64,000 bases of DNA from SXIZ01 sp040079795 (GCA_040079795.1 JBEBJQ010000011.1:13719-77718), one strand, 5' to 3'; numbered from the stretch's first letter, positions 27,329 to 36,902 are shown. Notes: a model not told the origin generated them from the sequence alone. Program-made: numbers and translations.

Positions 27329-27649
27329 ATGACAGATTTTGATCCTCACCGTGATGATGGTGGTCTAGCCTTACAAGAGGCAAAACCAAAGTTAAAAAAA
27401 CCGCCGCTTTATCGGGTTATGTTATTGAATGATGATTTTACACCCATGGATTTTGTAGTGGATGTGTTGAAGAGCTTTTTTAATATGCCTGAAGAAAAAG
27501 CAACGCAAGTGATGTTACAAGTGCATACACAAGGGGTTGGCGTTTGCGGCGTCTTTTCTAAAGATGTTGCAGAAACCAAAGTGTACATCGTTAATGAATA
27601 TTCTCGGGAACATTATCATCCTTTAATGTGTTCGATGGAAGAAGCTTAA
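27329..27649 (+). CDS. clpS: ATP-dependent Clp protease adaptor ClpS
   Basis: The 106-residue N-recognin delivers N-degron substrates to ClpA. The N-terminal tail is disordered. The core has PPLYRVMLLNDDFTPMDFVV, whose Asn-Asp-Asp and Met line the N-degron pocket, and HTQGVGVCGVF with the conserved His. It is followed by clpA after 16 bases, the standard order. Confidence 0.97.
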   Translation: MTDFDPHRDDGGLALQEAKPKLKKPPLYRVMLLNDDFTPMDFVVDVLKSFFNMPEEKATQVMLQVHTQGVGVCGVFSKDVAETKVYIVNEYSREHYHPLMCSMEEA

Positions 27650-27665
27650 GACAATTGGAGAGCTT

Positions 27666-29936
27666 ATGTTAAGTAAAGAATTGGAAGTTTCCTTAAACAA
27701 CGCCTTTAAGTATGCGCATGAAAAACGGCATGAATTTATCACGGTCGAGCACTTATTATTAGCATTGCTTGATAATGCTTCTGCTGAGCCGGTGCTTAAT
27801 GCAGTGGGTTGTGATATACCGTTGTTACACCGTGAATTAGTTCAGTTTATTGATCAAACAATGTCTTTGATTCCTAAAGGTGTGCAGCGTGAAACGCAAC
27901 CCACCCTAGGGTTTCAGAGGGTTCTGCAACGGGCGGTTTTTCATGTGCAGGCAACTGATAAAAAAGAGGTTACCGGTGCAAATCTGTTCGTTGCATTATT
28001 TAGTGAACAGGACTCGCATGCCGTTTATTTACTCAGTAAACTGGATGTAACCCGTCTGGACGTTGTGAATTACCTTGCACATGGCGTATCCAAGCAAAGT
28101 CCCAGTTCTGAAGGCCCGCATGAGCCATTTTCTGAAGCGGATACTGAAGCCTCTGAGGCTAATGCTTCGCCATTACAGAAATATGCTTCTAACCTCAATG
28201 AAGAAGCCTTACAAGGCCGGATTGATCCGTTGATTGGTCGGGAACATGAAATAGAGCGTACCATTCAAATTTTATGTCGACGTCGGAAGAACAACCCTTT
28301 GCTAGTGGGTGAAGCAGGTGTTGGTAAAACCGCAATTGCTGAGGGGCTGGCAAAACGTATTGTTGAAAAAGAAGTACCTGATGTGCTGCTCAATCATGTG
28401 ATTTATTCCTTGGATTTAGGTGCATTGGTTGCTGGGACAAAATACCGTGGCGATTTCGAAAAACGCCTAAAAGCTTTATTAAGCCAGCTAAAAAAAGACC
28501 CGCATTCGATTTTGTTTATTGACGAAATCCATACCATTATCGGTGCTGGTTCTGCCTCGGGTGGTGTCATGGACGCATCGAATCTGATTAAGCCGGTATT
28601 GGCTTCTGGACAACTGCGTTGTATAGGCTCAACGACTTACCAAGAATACCGTGGTGTTTTTGAGAAAGATCACGCTTTGGCGCGGCGCTTTCAAAAAGTT
28701 GATGTGCTTGAGCCGTCTGTTGAAGATACCATACTGATTTTGAAAGGCTTAAAATCCAGGTTTGAAGCCCATCATTCTGTTAAATATTCGACGGAAGCCT
28801 TGCGCGTGGCGGCTGAATTAGCTGATCGTTATATCACTGATCGGCATCTGCCTGACAAAGCCATCGATGTGATTGATGAGGCGGGTGCAAAACAACAGTT
28901 GCTGGCGATACAGGATCGAAAAGAGTTAATTGATACGGCGGAAATTGAAGAAATTATTGCCAAAATTGCTCGCGTACCGGCCAAGTCGGTTTCTTCAAAC
29001 GACAAGCAAAAACTGGAAAATCTGGAGAAAAACCTCAAGATGTTGGTTTTTGGTCAGGAAGAAGCAATTTCTGCTTTGGCTTCAGCTATTAAGCTATCGC
29101 GTGCCGGTTTACGCGATACCCAAAAAACGATAGGTTCCTTCCTGTTTGCTGGGCCTACGGGGGTCGGTAAAACTGAGGTGACCCGTCAGTTAGCTAAAGT
29201 ATTAGGCTTAGAGCTTATCCGTTTAGATATGTCTGAATATATGGAGCGCCATACGGTGTCCCGTTTGATCGGAGCGCCCCCCGGTTACATTGGCTATGAT
29301 CAAGGCGGGCTGTTAACCGAGCAAGTCAATAAACATCCGCATGCCGTATTGTTGTTAGATGAGTTGGAAAAAGCGCATCCCGATGTCTTTAATTTATTGT
29401 TGCAAGTTATGGATCATGGCGTTTTAACGGATAATAACGGGCGCAAAGTTGACTTCCGCAATATTATCTTGGTCATGACCACCAATGCGGGCGCAGAAGA
29501 GGGTAGCCGGGCTTCTATAGGTTTTACCCATCAGGATCACGCGACCGATAGTATGAAAGTGATTGAAAAAGGCTTTTCACCGGAGTTTCGTAACCGTTTA
29601 GATGCCATAATCCAATTTAAACCCCTTGATATTTCAATTATTGGCTTTGTGGTGGATAAGTTTATTTTTGAACTGGAAGCTATTTTGTTGGAGAAAAATG
29701 TCACCTTAATGCTTGAAGCCGATGCGCGTCTGTGGCTTGCGGAACATGGGTGTGATCCTAAAATGGGGGCAAGGCCGATGGCGCGTTTAATTCAGGAAAA
29801 AATTAAAAAGCCATTAGCAAACGATTTACTGTTTGGAAAATTAGCCCACGGTGGGCATGTGCGCATTTACGTGCAAAACAACGAACTTGGTTTTTCGATA
29901 GAGAGCAAAGAGTTGGCAACACTATCTGATTATTAA
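27666..29936 (+). CDS. clpA: ATP-dependent Clp protease ATP-binding subunit ClpA
   Basis: The 756-residue Hsp100 unfoldase feeds ClpP. The N-domain (1-150) is the ClpS-binding repeat domain (EFITVEHLLLALL). AAA-1 has Walker A GEAGVGKTA near residue 215 and Walker B ILFIDEIHTI. AAA-2 has Walker A GPTGVGKTE near 496 and LLLDELEKAHPDV. The length matches E. coli ClpA (758). The ribosome site is TTGGAG. The clpP gene is not in the window. Confidence 0.97.
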   Translation: MLSKELEVSLNNAFKYAHEKRHEFITVEHLLLALLDNASAEPVLNAVGCDIPLLHRELVQFIDQTMSLIPKGVQRETQPTLGFQRVLQRAVFHVQATDKKEVTGANLFVALFSEQDSHAVYLLSKLDVTRLDVVNYLAHGVSKQSPSSEGPHEPFSEADTEASEANASPLQKYASNLNEEALQGRIDPLIGREHEIERTIQILCRRRKNNPLLVGEAGVGKTAIAEGLAKRIVEKEVPDVLLNHVIYSLDLGALVAGTKYRGDFEKRLKALLSQLKKDPHSILFIDEIHTIIGAGSASGGVMDASNLIKPVLASGQLRCIGSTTYQEYRGVFEKDHALARRFQKVDVLEPSVEDTILILKGLKSRFEAHHSVKYSTEALRVAAELADRYITDRHLPDKAIDVIDEAGAKQQLLAIQDRKELIDTAEIEEIIAKIARVPAKSVSSNDKQKLENLEKNLKMLVFGQEEAISALASAIKLSRAGLRDTQKTIGSFLFAGPTGVGKTEVTRQLAKVLGLELIRLDMSEYMERHTVSRLIGAPPGYIGYDQGGLLTEQVNKHPHAVLLLDELEKAHPDVFNLLLQVMDHGVLTDNNGRKVDFRNIILVMTTNAGAEEGSRASIGFTHQDHATDSMKVIEKGFSPEFRNRLDAIIQFKPLDISIIGFVVDKFIFELEAILLEKNVTLMLEADARLWLAEHGCDPKMGARPMARLIQEKIKKPLANDLLFGKLAHGGHVRIYVQNNELGFSIESKELATLSDY

Positions 29937-29976
29937 TAGCTTTAGGGCGGCGTGCGCTTTCCTCTAACAATAGGGG

Positions 29977-30195
29977 CTAGCGCATCCTGAAGGTAATTCT
30001 GCCTTTGGTTAAGTCATACGGTGTCATTTCAACTTTAACTTTATCGCCGGTTAAGATCCGGATATAGTTTTTGCGCATTTTTCCAGAAATATGTGCTGTT
30101 ACGATATGTCCGTTTTCAAGTTCAACCCGAAACATCGTATTTGGAAGTGTGTCGATTACTTTACCTTCCATTTCAATTTGGTCTTCTTTTGACAT
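29977..30195 (-). CDS. infA: Translation initiation factor IF-1
   Basis: The 72-residue S1/OB-fold factor binds the ribosomal A site during initiation. The sequence is near-canonical: KEDQIEMEGKVIDTLPNTMFRVELENGH in the first strands and NYIRILTGDKVKVEMTPYDL in the last, ending TKGRITFRMR. It is adjacent to clpA in convergent orientation, a common gammaproteobacterial order. Confidence 0.97.
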   Translation of the reverse strand: MSKEDQIEMEGKVIDTLPNTMFRVELENGHIVTAHISGKMRKNYIRILTGDKVKVEMTPYDLTKGRITFRMR

Positions 30196-30276
30196 CTATT
30201 AGTATTTCCAAGCGATTAAAACCGCTGATAATACCATAAGCCCGCAAGCAACAACAGAAAACAATGCTGACATTGT

Positions 30277-30462
30277 TTAATCTGTTTTCAATCGAAATGA
30301 TTCGCGAATGCCTAATTTAAATCCCCCGCCACTGCTTCTGCCATAGGATTGATGTGCTTGCTTGCTTGCGTGATGTTGGTGCTTGGTGTCTTCGAAAAAT
30401 TCAAATTTGGGAATAGGGCGCTTACTTAATGGCCTCAGTAACCACTTTACCCACGCTCCCAT
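30277..30462 (-). CDS. Possible small basic protein downstream of the phosphatase gene
   Basis: The 61-residue frame overlaps the end of the phosphatase gene by 41 bases. The non-overlapping 45 residues (PKFEFFEDTKHQHH onward, ending RESFRLKTD) are hydrophilic with a glycine run and look protein-like. I do not recognise a family, and no good ribosome site is visible before the ATG. An ATT at the PKFEFF junction could be a rare start. Weak support. Confidence 0.25.
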   Translation of the reverse strand: MGAWVKWLLRPLSKRPIPKFEFFEDTKHQHHASKQAHQSYGRSSGGGFKLGIRESFRLKTD

Positions 30463-32059
30463 TCGGCATTTGTATTTTTAGGAGTGCTGATAAGGTAGGC
30501 GCAATATCGGTTATGGCGGTTTCCCGGTGGGTGCTGCCCGGTCTGATCCCCCAGCCGTAAAAAATACAGGGGATATGCGCATCATAGGGATACCATAAAC
30601 CATGTGAGGTGCCTTTTTGCGCATTATTACCCAGATAGCCCGGTTTATAAATAAATTGAATGTCGCCACTCCGTTTCGGGGTATAGCCATTAATCAGCAT
30701 GTCCTTTAAAAGCGCGGGAACAGAAGCCTGTGGTATTTTGTCCAGTTCGAGCGCATAGAGTATTTCGTCCCTTCCTCGCAGCTCATCCAACAAGAATTGC
30801 TTGATAGCATTTACATCAGTGCCGTTTTGAGAAATCGCTTGGGTATCAAGATACACTTGATAGTTGACGACTTTACTGACGGCATTTGTTATCAGAAATT
30901 TTTGAGCCACGGCTGCATTAAGGTTTTTGGCGAAATCGCTTGGAGGAGCCTGCACTGCATTTTCCGAAAGCACTTTGTGTTCACTTAAATAGCGCGGGAT
31001 ATGCGCCACACCGTGATCCGCCGTCAAAAACAGAGTGTAATGGCCTAGTCCGATCTGCTTGTCCAGATAGTTTAGAAAACCGGCAATATCTTGATCCAAC
31101 CGTAAATAAGTATCTTCAATTTCGACAGAATTGGGGCCGAAACTATGCCCTATGTAATCGGTCGGAGAGAGGCTGATGCTTAGAAAATCAGGTCTGGCAT
31201 CCTGTCCTAATGCCTCGTTTTCGATAGCTGCTTTGGCAAACTCAAAGGTAAAGCTATTGGCAAACGGGGTTGTTCTAAACGCTTCATATTTATCTTTGGC
31301 TTTAATACTCGAAAGCTTATGTGGAAAAACGACCGATTTTTCACCCTTGATATTATTTTCGTAAGGTTCATCATCCGCACTGCTTTGGTCGTATTTTTCT
31401 GCCGGTAACAGGGTTTTCCAATCTGAGCGCATTGCCTGTCCGGGTAAATCCTTGGCATTAAAGTCATTAACCCACCCCGGTAAATTTTGCATGTAATAAG
31501 AACTACTTATCCAAATACCGTTATCGTACCAATAAGCCGCATTCGCCGTATGCCCCGCCGGTAATATTGCACCGCGATCTTTCAGGGCTATGCCAATCAC
31601 TTTACTTTTAAAATTATTGCTTAACCTTAACTCATCAGTCACAGTCGTCACCCACAAATTCGCCGGGCTCATTTTGCCCGCTTTGGCGTTATTGCTGCCA
31701 ACTGGTTCAACTTTATCGTCGCCGGTGCAATAACTTTCCTTACCAGTGGCTTTATCGAACCACTCATTCCCGGGAATACCGCTGATCGCCGGCGGACTAC
31801 CGCTATAAATTGCGGCATGGCCAGGTGCTGTGGAAGTTGGTGTGTAGGGGATCAGGGTATTTTCAGCACTGAAGCCGTCTTTTAACAAGCGCTTAAAACC
31901 GTTGTTGGAGTAGTGGGCACTGTAGCGATATAAAAAATCCCAGCGCATTTGGTCTATCACCAATCCTACTATTAATTTGGGTTTTTGGTTTTGTGCAAGG
32001 CAAGCAAAGCTGCATAAACAGAATGTCGTGATTAAGAAAAATTTTTGGTGGTAACGCAT
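30422..32059 (-). CDS. PafA-type alkaline phosphatase / phosphodiesterase
   Basis: The 545-residue protein has a signal peptide (cleaved near CLAQNQ) and the alkaline phosphatase fold of PafA, best known from Bacteroidota. Visible active-site segments are VIDQMRWD (zinc Asp), the nucleophile Thr in TPTSTAPGHAAIYSG, the KDRGAILPAGH segment with the PafA-type Lys and Arg, SPTDYIGHSFGPNS and TADHGVAHIP. The last two supply metal-binding Asp and His. It should be a zinc phosphomonoesterase in the periplasm or outside the cell. Length and motifs match PafA (546) closely, so transfer from Bacteroidota is possible. Confidence 0.9.
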   Translation of the reverse strand: MRYHQKFFLITTFCLCSFACLAQNQKPKLIVGLVIDQMRWDFLYRYSAHYSNNGFKRLLKDGFSAENTLIPYTPTSTAPGHAAIYSGSPPAISGIPGNEWFDKATGKESYCTGDDKVEPVGSNNAKAGKMSPANLWVTTVTDELRLSNNFKSKVIGIALKDRGAILPAGHTANAAYWYDNGIWISSSYYMQNLPGWVNDFNAKDLPGQAMRSDWKTLLPAEKYDQSSADDEPYENNIKGEKSVVFPHKLSSIKAKDKYEAFRTTPFANSFTFEFAKAAIENEALGQDARPDFLSISLSPTDYIGHSFGPNSVEIEDTYLRLDQDIAGFLNYLDKQIGLGHYTLFLTADHGVAHIPRYLSEHKVLSENAVQAPPSDFAKNLNAAVAQKFLITNAVSKVVNYQVYLDTQAISQNGTDVNAIKQFLLDELRGRDEILYALELDKIPQASVPALLKDMLINGYTPKRSGDIQFIYKPGYLGNNAQKGTSHGLWYPYDAHIPCIFYGWGIRPGSTHRETAITDIAPTLSALLKIQMPNGSVGKVVTEAIK

Positions 32060-32115
32060 TTAATTGTTAGTCAAACAAAATGGTTAAACATATTAATATT
32101 TTCATGCTCTGCAAT

Positions 32116-32664
32116 CTAAAGCATACGCGGCAATACATCATTACGGTCAATAAAACGGTGTTTAATTACTGCGGCAACATGAACTACCACCACAGCTAAA
32201 AGCCCATACGCCAAATAGCCATGCACATCGCCTGTCCAACTGCCTATACCGTCGATTGTTGGAAAAAACTTTGGCAACGGAATTCCAAAAAATTTGACAT
32301 CACGCCCATGAAAATTCGAATGCGCCCAACCGGCAATCGGCACGATGGTCATGAAGCCATACAATGCCTTGTGTGCCAAGGCAGCATAATGGACTTCCTG
32401 TGGAGTGAGCCCGGCTTGCGGCGCTGGAAGTGCTTCGCGTAAACGTATATTAAGCCTCAGAGCCAGTAAAATGATGGTTAATACCCCAAAGGATTTATGC
32501 AAGGCGAATAAAGTGGGTCGTAAGCTGTCTTCTTTATCCAGATCGACCATGATAAAACCGACTACAAATAAGCCCAGAAAACAAGCCGCCATGCTCCAAT
32601 GCAGGATACGCAATACTAAGGGGTATTTTTCAGGTGGGTTTAAGGATTCAGTGACTGAGTTCAT
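32116..32664 (-). CDS. Cytochrome b561 family protein
   Basis: The 182-residue four-helix inner-membrane di-heme b cytochrome has likely heme His in RILHWSM, FALHKSFG, DVHGYLAYG and VVVHVAAVIKH. I chose ATG 32664 because GGAGACAGCTC precedes it; the longer in-frame start at 32778 adds 38 atypical residues. Bacterial members (CybB-like) move electrons between quinol and periplasmic acceptors, including superoxide. No YceI-type partner is adjacent. Confidence 0.9.
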   Translation of the reverse strand: MNSVTESLNPPEKYPLVLRILHWSMAACFLGLFVVGFIMVDLDKEDSLRPTLFALHKSFGVLTIILLALRLNIRLREALPAPQAGLTPQEVHYAALAHKALYGFMTIVPIAGWAHSNFHGRDVKFFGIPLPKFFPTIDGIGSWTGDVHGYLAYGLLAVVVVHVAAVIKHRFIDRNDVLPRML

Positions 32665-33115
32665 GAGCTGTCTCCAATAGGCGATACGCTTTTGTTGATG
32701 GAATTGAAATTTTATAAGGCTGAGTGCTGCATAGCAATGAATAAACCCAACACTTCTGTGTGCCATGCTCTTGCTCATTTAGCCAAAGCGCTGCCACAAC
32801 GGTTGGTATTCGAGTGTGGCCAATTTGGGAAATGCTGGGTTTAGGCATGTTCGATATGAGATGGTATGGCTAAATAGGATTATTTTTGCACCCTAAATAG
32901 CATTGATAATGTATCCAAACAATTATTGTGTGTTATTGATAATCTGTAATGCAAATTTGATCTTGCCCGGATATCAGTGACACTGAGCACGGCTGACCGG
33001 TAGCTGTCAGCGGAGGTTAAATATGCGCGTGTCGCTACAAATATTTACGCTCAAAAACCAGTGCCCGTTAGATCAGGGCAAGCTCAAACAAGAGTTAAAT
33101 AGTTTTTTTGCAGGT
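32665..33115. other. Intergenic region between cytochrome b561 and gpmI
   Basis: This stretch holds the b561 promoter region and the downstream side of gpmI. An ATG at 33023 follows a good GGAGG ribosome site (33012-33016). It opens an 86-codon plus-strand frame whose first 31 codons lie here and whose rest is antisense to gpmI. I do not recognise the product and do not call it a gene. GCTGAC/GTCAGC forms a weak hairpin just before that site. Confidence 0.4.
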
Positions 33116-34768
33116 TTAGCCTACTTTCACAATACTAGCGGAATAATCATCTGGCGGCTCAAAGCCCAAAAGGGTGATACAAGTCGCCGCCAGATTTGCT
33201 ATACCTGCGTTCGGCACATCATTCAAAGAGGCATTGGCCGCTCCAGATGGATCGTACACAATCGCAGGCACTGGATTCAATGAATGAGCCGTCTTCGGTT
33301 TATACTTGCCTCGTTCATCCAGTATCAACGCACCGGTTTTTTTATCCAACTCGCACATATCGTCCGCATTGCCATGGTCGGCTGAACAAACCAAAATGCC
33401 TCTGGTGTTCTTTAGTGCGGCCATTATTCTGCCAAGGTTTTCGTCCACGGCTTCGACAGCTAACTTTACTGCACTCACTACACCGGTATGACCTACCATG
33501 TCGCCGTTTGGGAAATTCAGGCGAATAAACCGATATTCACCGCTCTCAATCGCTTGTACTACAATATCGGTAATTTCATCCGCTTTCATTCGTGGCGCGT
33601 TTTCAAACGGGCAGACATCGGACGGAACCTCTTTCCAAGTCTCAGTTGGAAATTTACCCGAATTATTACCGTTGAAGAAATAGGTCATGTGACCAAATTT
33701 CTGCGTTTCTGAAATAGCCAGCTGTTTGACACCCGCGTTCGAAAGGTATTCGCTCATTGTTCGATCAATCGCCGGAGGGGTCACCAGATACCGCGCAGGT
33801 ACGCCTAGATCGCCGTCGTATTGCATCATACCTGCATACAGCACTTGCGGTTTTGGGTCGCGCTCAAATTCTTTTAAATTATCCGCTTCAAATGCTTTGG
33901 TAATTTCCAGTGAACGGTCACCGCGGAAGTTAAAAAAGATTACGCTGTCGCCATCCACAATCGGGCCCACAGGCATCCCCGCGCGTTCAATAACGAACGC
34001 TGGCAGATCCTGATCCAAAATGCCTGGATTTTCTTTCCGATAGGTTTCCACGGCTTCCTTCATCGAAGCAAACGTCCGGCCTTCTGCTTTTACATGCGTA
34101 GCCCAGCCACGTTTGACCATATCCCAATTGGCATCATAACGGTCCATCGTAATATTCATACGCCCGCCACCTGATGCTACGCAATAATCAACTGTGCCAT
34201 CCGCATTAATGTCTTTCAAGAAGGCTTCGAAGCGTTCAACATACTCCAGTGCCGAGGTCGGCGGAACATCACGCCCGTCAATCAAGGCATGAACCCGCGC
34301 CTTTTTTACCCCTTGTTCTTTTGCCTTGCGTAACATGGATTCCAAATGATTAATATTGGAGTGCACATTCCCATCTGACAATAGTCCGATAAAATGCAAG
34401 GTTGATGATTTGTCGTTAACATTTTTAATGAGCTCCTGCCAAACTGAACCAGCGGCATACATCGCTCCTGATGCTATTGCTTTACCAACTAAAGCTGCCC
34501 CCTGTTCAAAAATGCGGCCGCAACCGATGGCATTATGCCCCACCTCCGAATTGCCCATATCCCCGTCATCCGGCAACCCCACTGCAACGCCATGCGCCCG
34601 CAATTCCGCATACAAGGCGTGTTCCCGCAGCCAGTTTAAGTTAGGCGTCGAAGCCTGTTTCACATAATCACTATGCGGATTTTTACCAATTCCGACTCCA
34701 TCCATAATCACCAATACCACAGGGCCTTGGGGGCCAGCAAAGTGCTTATTTTTTTTTAGCTCAATCAT
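33116..34768 (-). CDS. gpmI: 2,3-bisphosphoglycerate-independent phosphoglycerate mutase
   Basis: The 550-residue dimetal enzyme interconverts 3- and 2-phosphoglycerate. The first metal Asp is in VLVIMDGVGIG and the phosphorylated Ser in GDMGNSEVGHNAIGCG near residue 73. HALIDGRDVPPTS, RGDRSLEIT and the C-terminal metal motif CSADHGNADDM follow. It starts MIELKKNKHFAGPQGPV. It is alone on this strand, with 534 non-coding bases upstream. Confidence 0.96.
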   Translation of the reverse strand: MIELKKNKHFAGPQGPVVLVIMDGVGIGKNPHSDYVKQASTPNLNWLREHALYAELRAHGVAVGLPDDGDMGNSEVGHNAIGCGRIFEQGAALVGKAIASGAMYAAGSVWQELIKNVNDKSSTLHFIGLLSDGNVHSNINHLESMLRKAKEQGVKKARVHALIDGRDVPPTSALEYVERFEAFLKDINADGTVDYCVASGGGRMNITMDRYDANWDMVKRGWATHVKAEGRTFASMKEAVETYRKENPGILDQDLPAFVIERAGMPVGPIVDGDSVIFFNFRGDRSLEITKAFEADNLKEFERDPKPQVLYAGMMQYDGDLGVPARYLVTPPAIDRTMSEYLSNAGVKQLAISETQKFGHMTYFFNGNNSGKFPTETWKEVPSDVCPFENAPRMKADEITDIVVQAIESGEYRFIRLNFPNGDMVGHTGVVSAVKLAVEAVDENLGRIMAALKNTRGILVCSADHGNADDMCELDKKTGALILDERGKYKPKTAHSLNPVPAIVYDPSGAANASLNDVPNAGIANLAATCITLLGFEPPDDYSASIVKVG

Positions 34769-35302
34769 TTAAAATTCCTATGCATATCAATATAAAAAAG
34801 TGTCTAACTTTGAGTTTAGCCATTTGTATTTTTCTTTAAAAGTGTGTTGTTAAATAATCAATTTTTGGCATTAAAATTTTTTATTTAGCATTATCCCATT
34901 TTTTCAAACTTACGATTAAGCATATTCAACGCCCTATAAACTGAGTGAGAAATGCCGCCATAAACTCCAAAAACCTTGTTACAAAATGACCCGTTAGCCA
35001 AGTTATAACGATAAATTGTAGAATCGAGGTAATTGTATTATTTACTTTACCAAAGATGATCTAACTGATTGGCATCTGCCCAAGAATGGATCTCGCGGAC
35101 TATCGTAAGAATACTTCAAAGGAATGGGGTAATAAAGTAGCTGCTGCAAAATTGAATTTTGGCATCAGTAGCTAGTAGATAATATTGAATTAATCGACTA
35201 ATATTCCTGACTATTACATTAGGTTCAATGCCCGTCTGATTTCATGGCTTTAGCCTAAAACTGTTACCTTGGTCTGAACCAAGCCAAATCTTGGAATAGA
35301 AA
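34769..35302. other. Intergenic region upstream of gpmI and the exosortase gene
   Basis: These 534 AT-rich bases carry the divergent promoters of gpmI and xrtH. I find no clear sigma-54 element or operator. A 29-codon frame at 35086-35175 (MDLADYRKNTSKEWGNKVAA...) reads like natural protein and could be a gene remnant or microprotein, but no ribosome site supports it. Confidence 0.4.
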
Positions 35303-35791
35303 ATGAAACGTTTTTTTATAGTGTTTTGGCTTTTACTGATCATGCTATTTGTGGCCGAGTTGGCTAATCCGGTGCAAGCCGCCATTATTACGCCATTCAC
35401 CGAAATAATTGCCCATATTAGTGCAGGGCTAATAAGCATATTTGATAAAAGCGTTATTTTTCGAGGCATTGAGGTTATTAATGCTGAAAATGGCTTTTCG
35501 GTTTCGATACAAGCCGGGTGTAATGGCGTTGAAGCTTCTTTAGTATTGATTGCGGCAATATTAGCCTTTCCCGCGCCTTTACTTTCCAAACTGATCGGTA
35601 TCTTGGTTGGTTTCTTAAGTGTACAAGTTTTAAATATAGTACGTATTATCAGCTTATTTTATCTTGGGCAGTGGAATTTTGCCGTTTTTGAATGGGCGCA
35701 TTTGTATATTTGGCAAGCTTTGATTATGGTAGACGTTTTGGTTGTTTTTTTAGTCTGGTTAAAAATGAGTACTGGCCTTTTAAAAATATGA
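35303..35791 (+). CDS. xrtH: Exosortase H
   Basis: The 162-residue multi-helix membrane cysteine protease/transpeptidase is predicted to cut C-terminal sorting tags. The exosortase catalytic triad is visible as Cys73 (IQAGCNGVEAS), Arg114 (VLNIVRII) and His133 (FEWAHLYIWQ). It is short, like other XrtH proteins, which are paired with IPTL-CTERM substrates. Such a substrate is encoded 1.1 kb downstream, which supports the H subtype. Its stop overlaps the next gene's start (ATGA). Confidence 0.92.
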   Translation: MKRFFIVFWLLLIMLFVAELANPVQAAIITPFTEIIAHISAGLISIFDKSVIFRGIEVINAENGFSVSIQAGCNGVEASLVLIAAILAFPAPLLSKLIGILVGFLSVQVLNIVRIISLFYLGQWNFAVFEWAHLYIWQALIMVDVLVVFLVWLKMSTGLLKI

Positions 35792-36396
35792 ATTCGACAA
35801 TGTCATTGAGGGACTTTGTTTTCCGGATATTATTCGCAATGCCGCTCTGTTTTGGTATCTGGTACTTTTCGGCTGCCGTCTGGATTTGGTTTATAGCGGA
35901 ACTAACGCATGGTGTTTTAAGGTTATTATTTTCAAGGTTAATTGCCAGCGTCGGGTCTATCGGCCATACTTTGGACATTGTCACTAATTTGGGCGATATC
36001 GAGCAGTATACCCAGCACCATAAGATGATGGCCCTGGTTTTTTCGATTAATCCTTTACAGTACGGATATAGTCTGGCCGTGTACTCGGCTTTGTTGCTGG
36101 CCTCAAAGAATTATCACTGGCGAGCTTGGCTCGTGGGTTTAGCCGTATTAATGGGGGCAATTGTTTTAGGGGTCTGTTTTGATGTTTTAAAAACCATTGC
36201 ATTTGATTTGGCGCCTACTGGCACAACTTATCCAACGGGGTTCTCAGATTGGCAACTGAATATGTTGGGCGTGGCTTATCAATTGGGCTATTTGGTATTG
36301 CCGACCGTGCTTCCTCTGATTCTTTGGGCAAATTTTAACCAGTTGTTTTTTCGAAGCTACCTTGCAGGTTCTGTTGCAGATATTCAACAGGATTAA
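35788..36396 (+). CDS. Exosortase H-associated membrane protein
   Basis: The 202-residue protein has several hydrophobic helices (about 14-38, 80-100, 110-130, 165-187). It starts at ATG 35788, which overlaps the xrtH TGA by four bases, so the two are translationally coupled. Proteins of this type regularly follow xrtH. The role is unknown and probably concerns assembly or activity of the sorting enzyme in the inner membrane. I base the identification on position and general appearance. Confidence 0.8.
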   Translation: MNSTMSLRDFVFRILFAMPLCFGIWYFSAAVWIWFIAELTHGVLRLLFSRLIASVGSIGHTLDIVTNLGDIEQYTQHHKMMALVFSINPLQYGYSLAVYSALLLASKNYHWRAWLVGLAVLMGAIVLGVCFDVLKTIAFDLAPTGTTYPTGFSDWQLNMLGVAYQLGYLVLPTVLPLILWANFNQLFFRSYLAGSVADIQQD

Positions 36397-36902
36397 GCTT
36401 GCCCCTAGCTGTTATTGACCTAAACACCACTCAGTGCTTGCTAAAATTCATTCAAAGTTGGACAAAATTAACTCTTTAACTACACTTAAGCCTAAGTTTT
36501 TTTATTTTGCTATTTAATCCATTACATAAACAAAGCTATTGGTGAATTGTGCTTTGAAATTTAGAGCAACCAGTGGTACTTTTAGCGTTAGTGCGAAATG
36601 GAATTCTTTTAATGTTTTTTTATTTATACAGACCGTTCGATAAAAGCGTTTATTCAATTTAAAGACCGAAATGGCTCAAGGGCTGGTTTTTTTAAATTAA
36701 ATTTTACGTACATAGGTAGATAGGATTATTAACTTGTAGGCTCAAAACCTTAAAACCTTAAAACCTTAAAACCTTAAAACCTTAAAACCTTAAAACCTTA
36801 AAACCTTAAAACCTTAAGTATTAATCTTAATGGCTTACTTATAAATTTAAAAATCAATTCTTGATTTTGAACGTTTTAAACATAACTCTTAAAATTAAAA
36901 AT
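36397..36902. other. Long leader region of the IPTL-CTERM gene, with an 8-bp repeat tract
   Basis: No gene is seen in these 506 very AT-rich bases. The main feature is a 72-base tract of nine 8-bp repeats at 36744-36815. No recognisable ribosome site precedes the chosen start of the next gene. The promoter probably lies near or within the repeat tract. Confidence 0.5.
36744..36815. repeat. Nine perfect tandem copies of AAAACCTT
   Basis: The units run without a mismatch and end 87 bases before the start of the large surface-protein gene. Tracts of this kind change copy number by strand slippage. In promoter regions this shifts spacing and can switch expression on and off. Confidence 0.95.

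Noticed and set aside
30940..31176. Plus-strand frames opposite the phosphatase gene
   Set aside because: They are antisense to conserved active-site coding sequence and have no start signals.
33023..33283. 86-codon plus-strand frame with a good GGAGG site
   Set aside because: Two thirds of it is antisense to the conserved end of gpmI and the translation is not recognisable. Mentioned in the intergenic entry only.
36744..36815. Possible CRISPR array
   Set aside because: The 8-bp units are contiguous with no spacers and there are no cas genes, so this is a simple sequence repeat.
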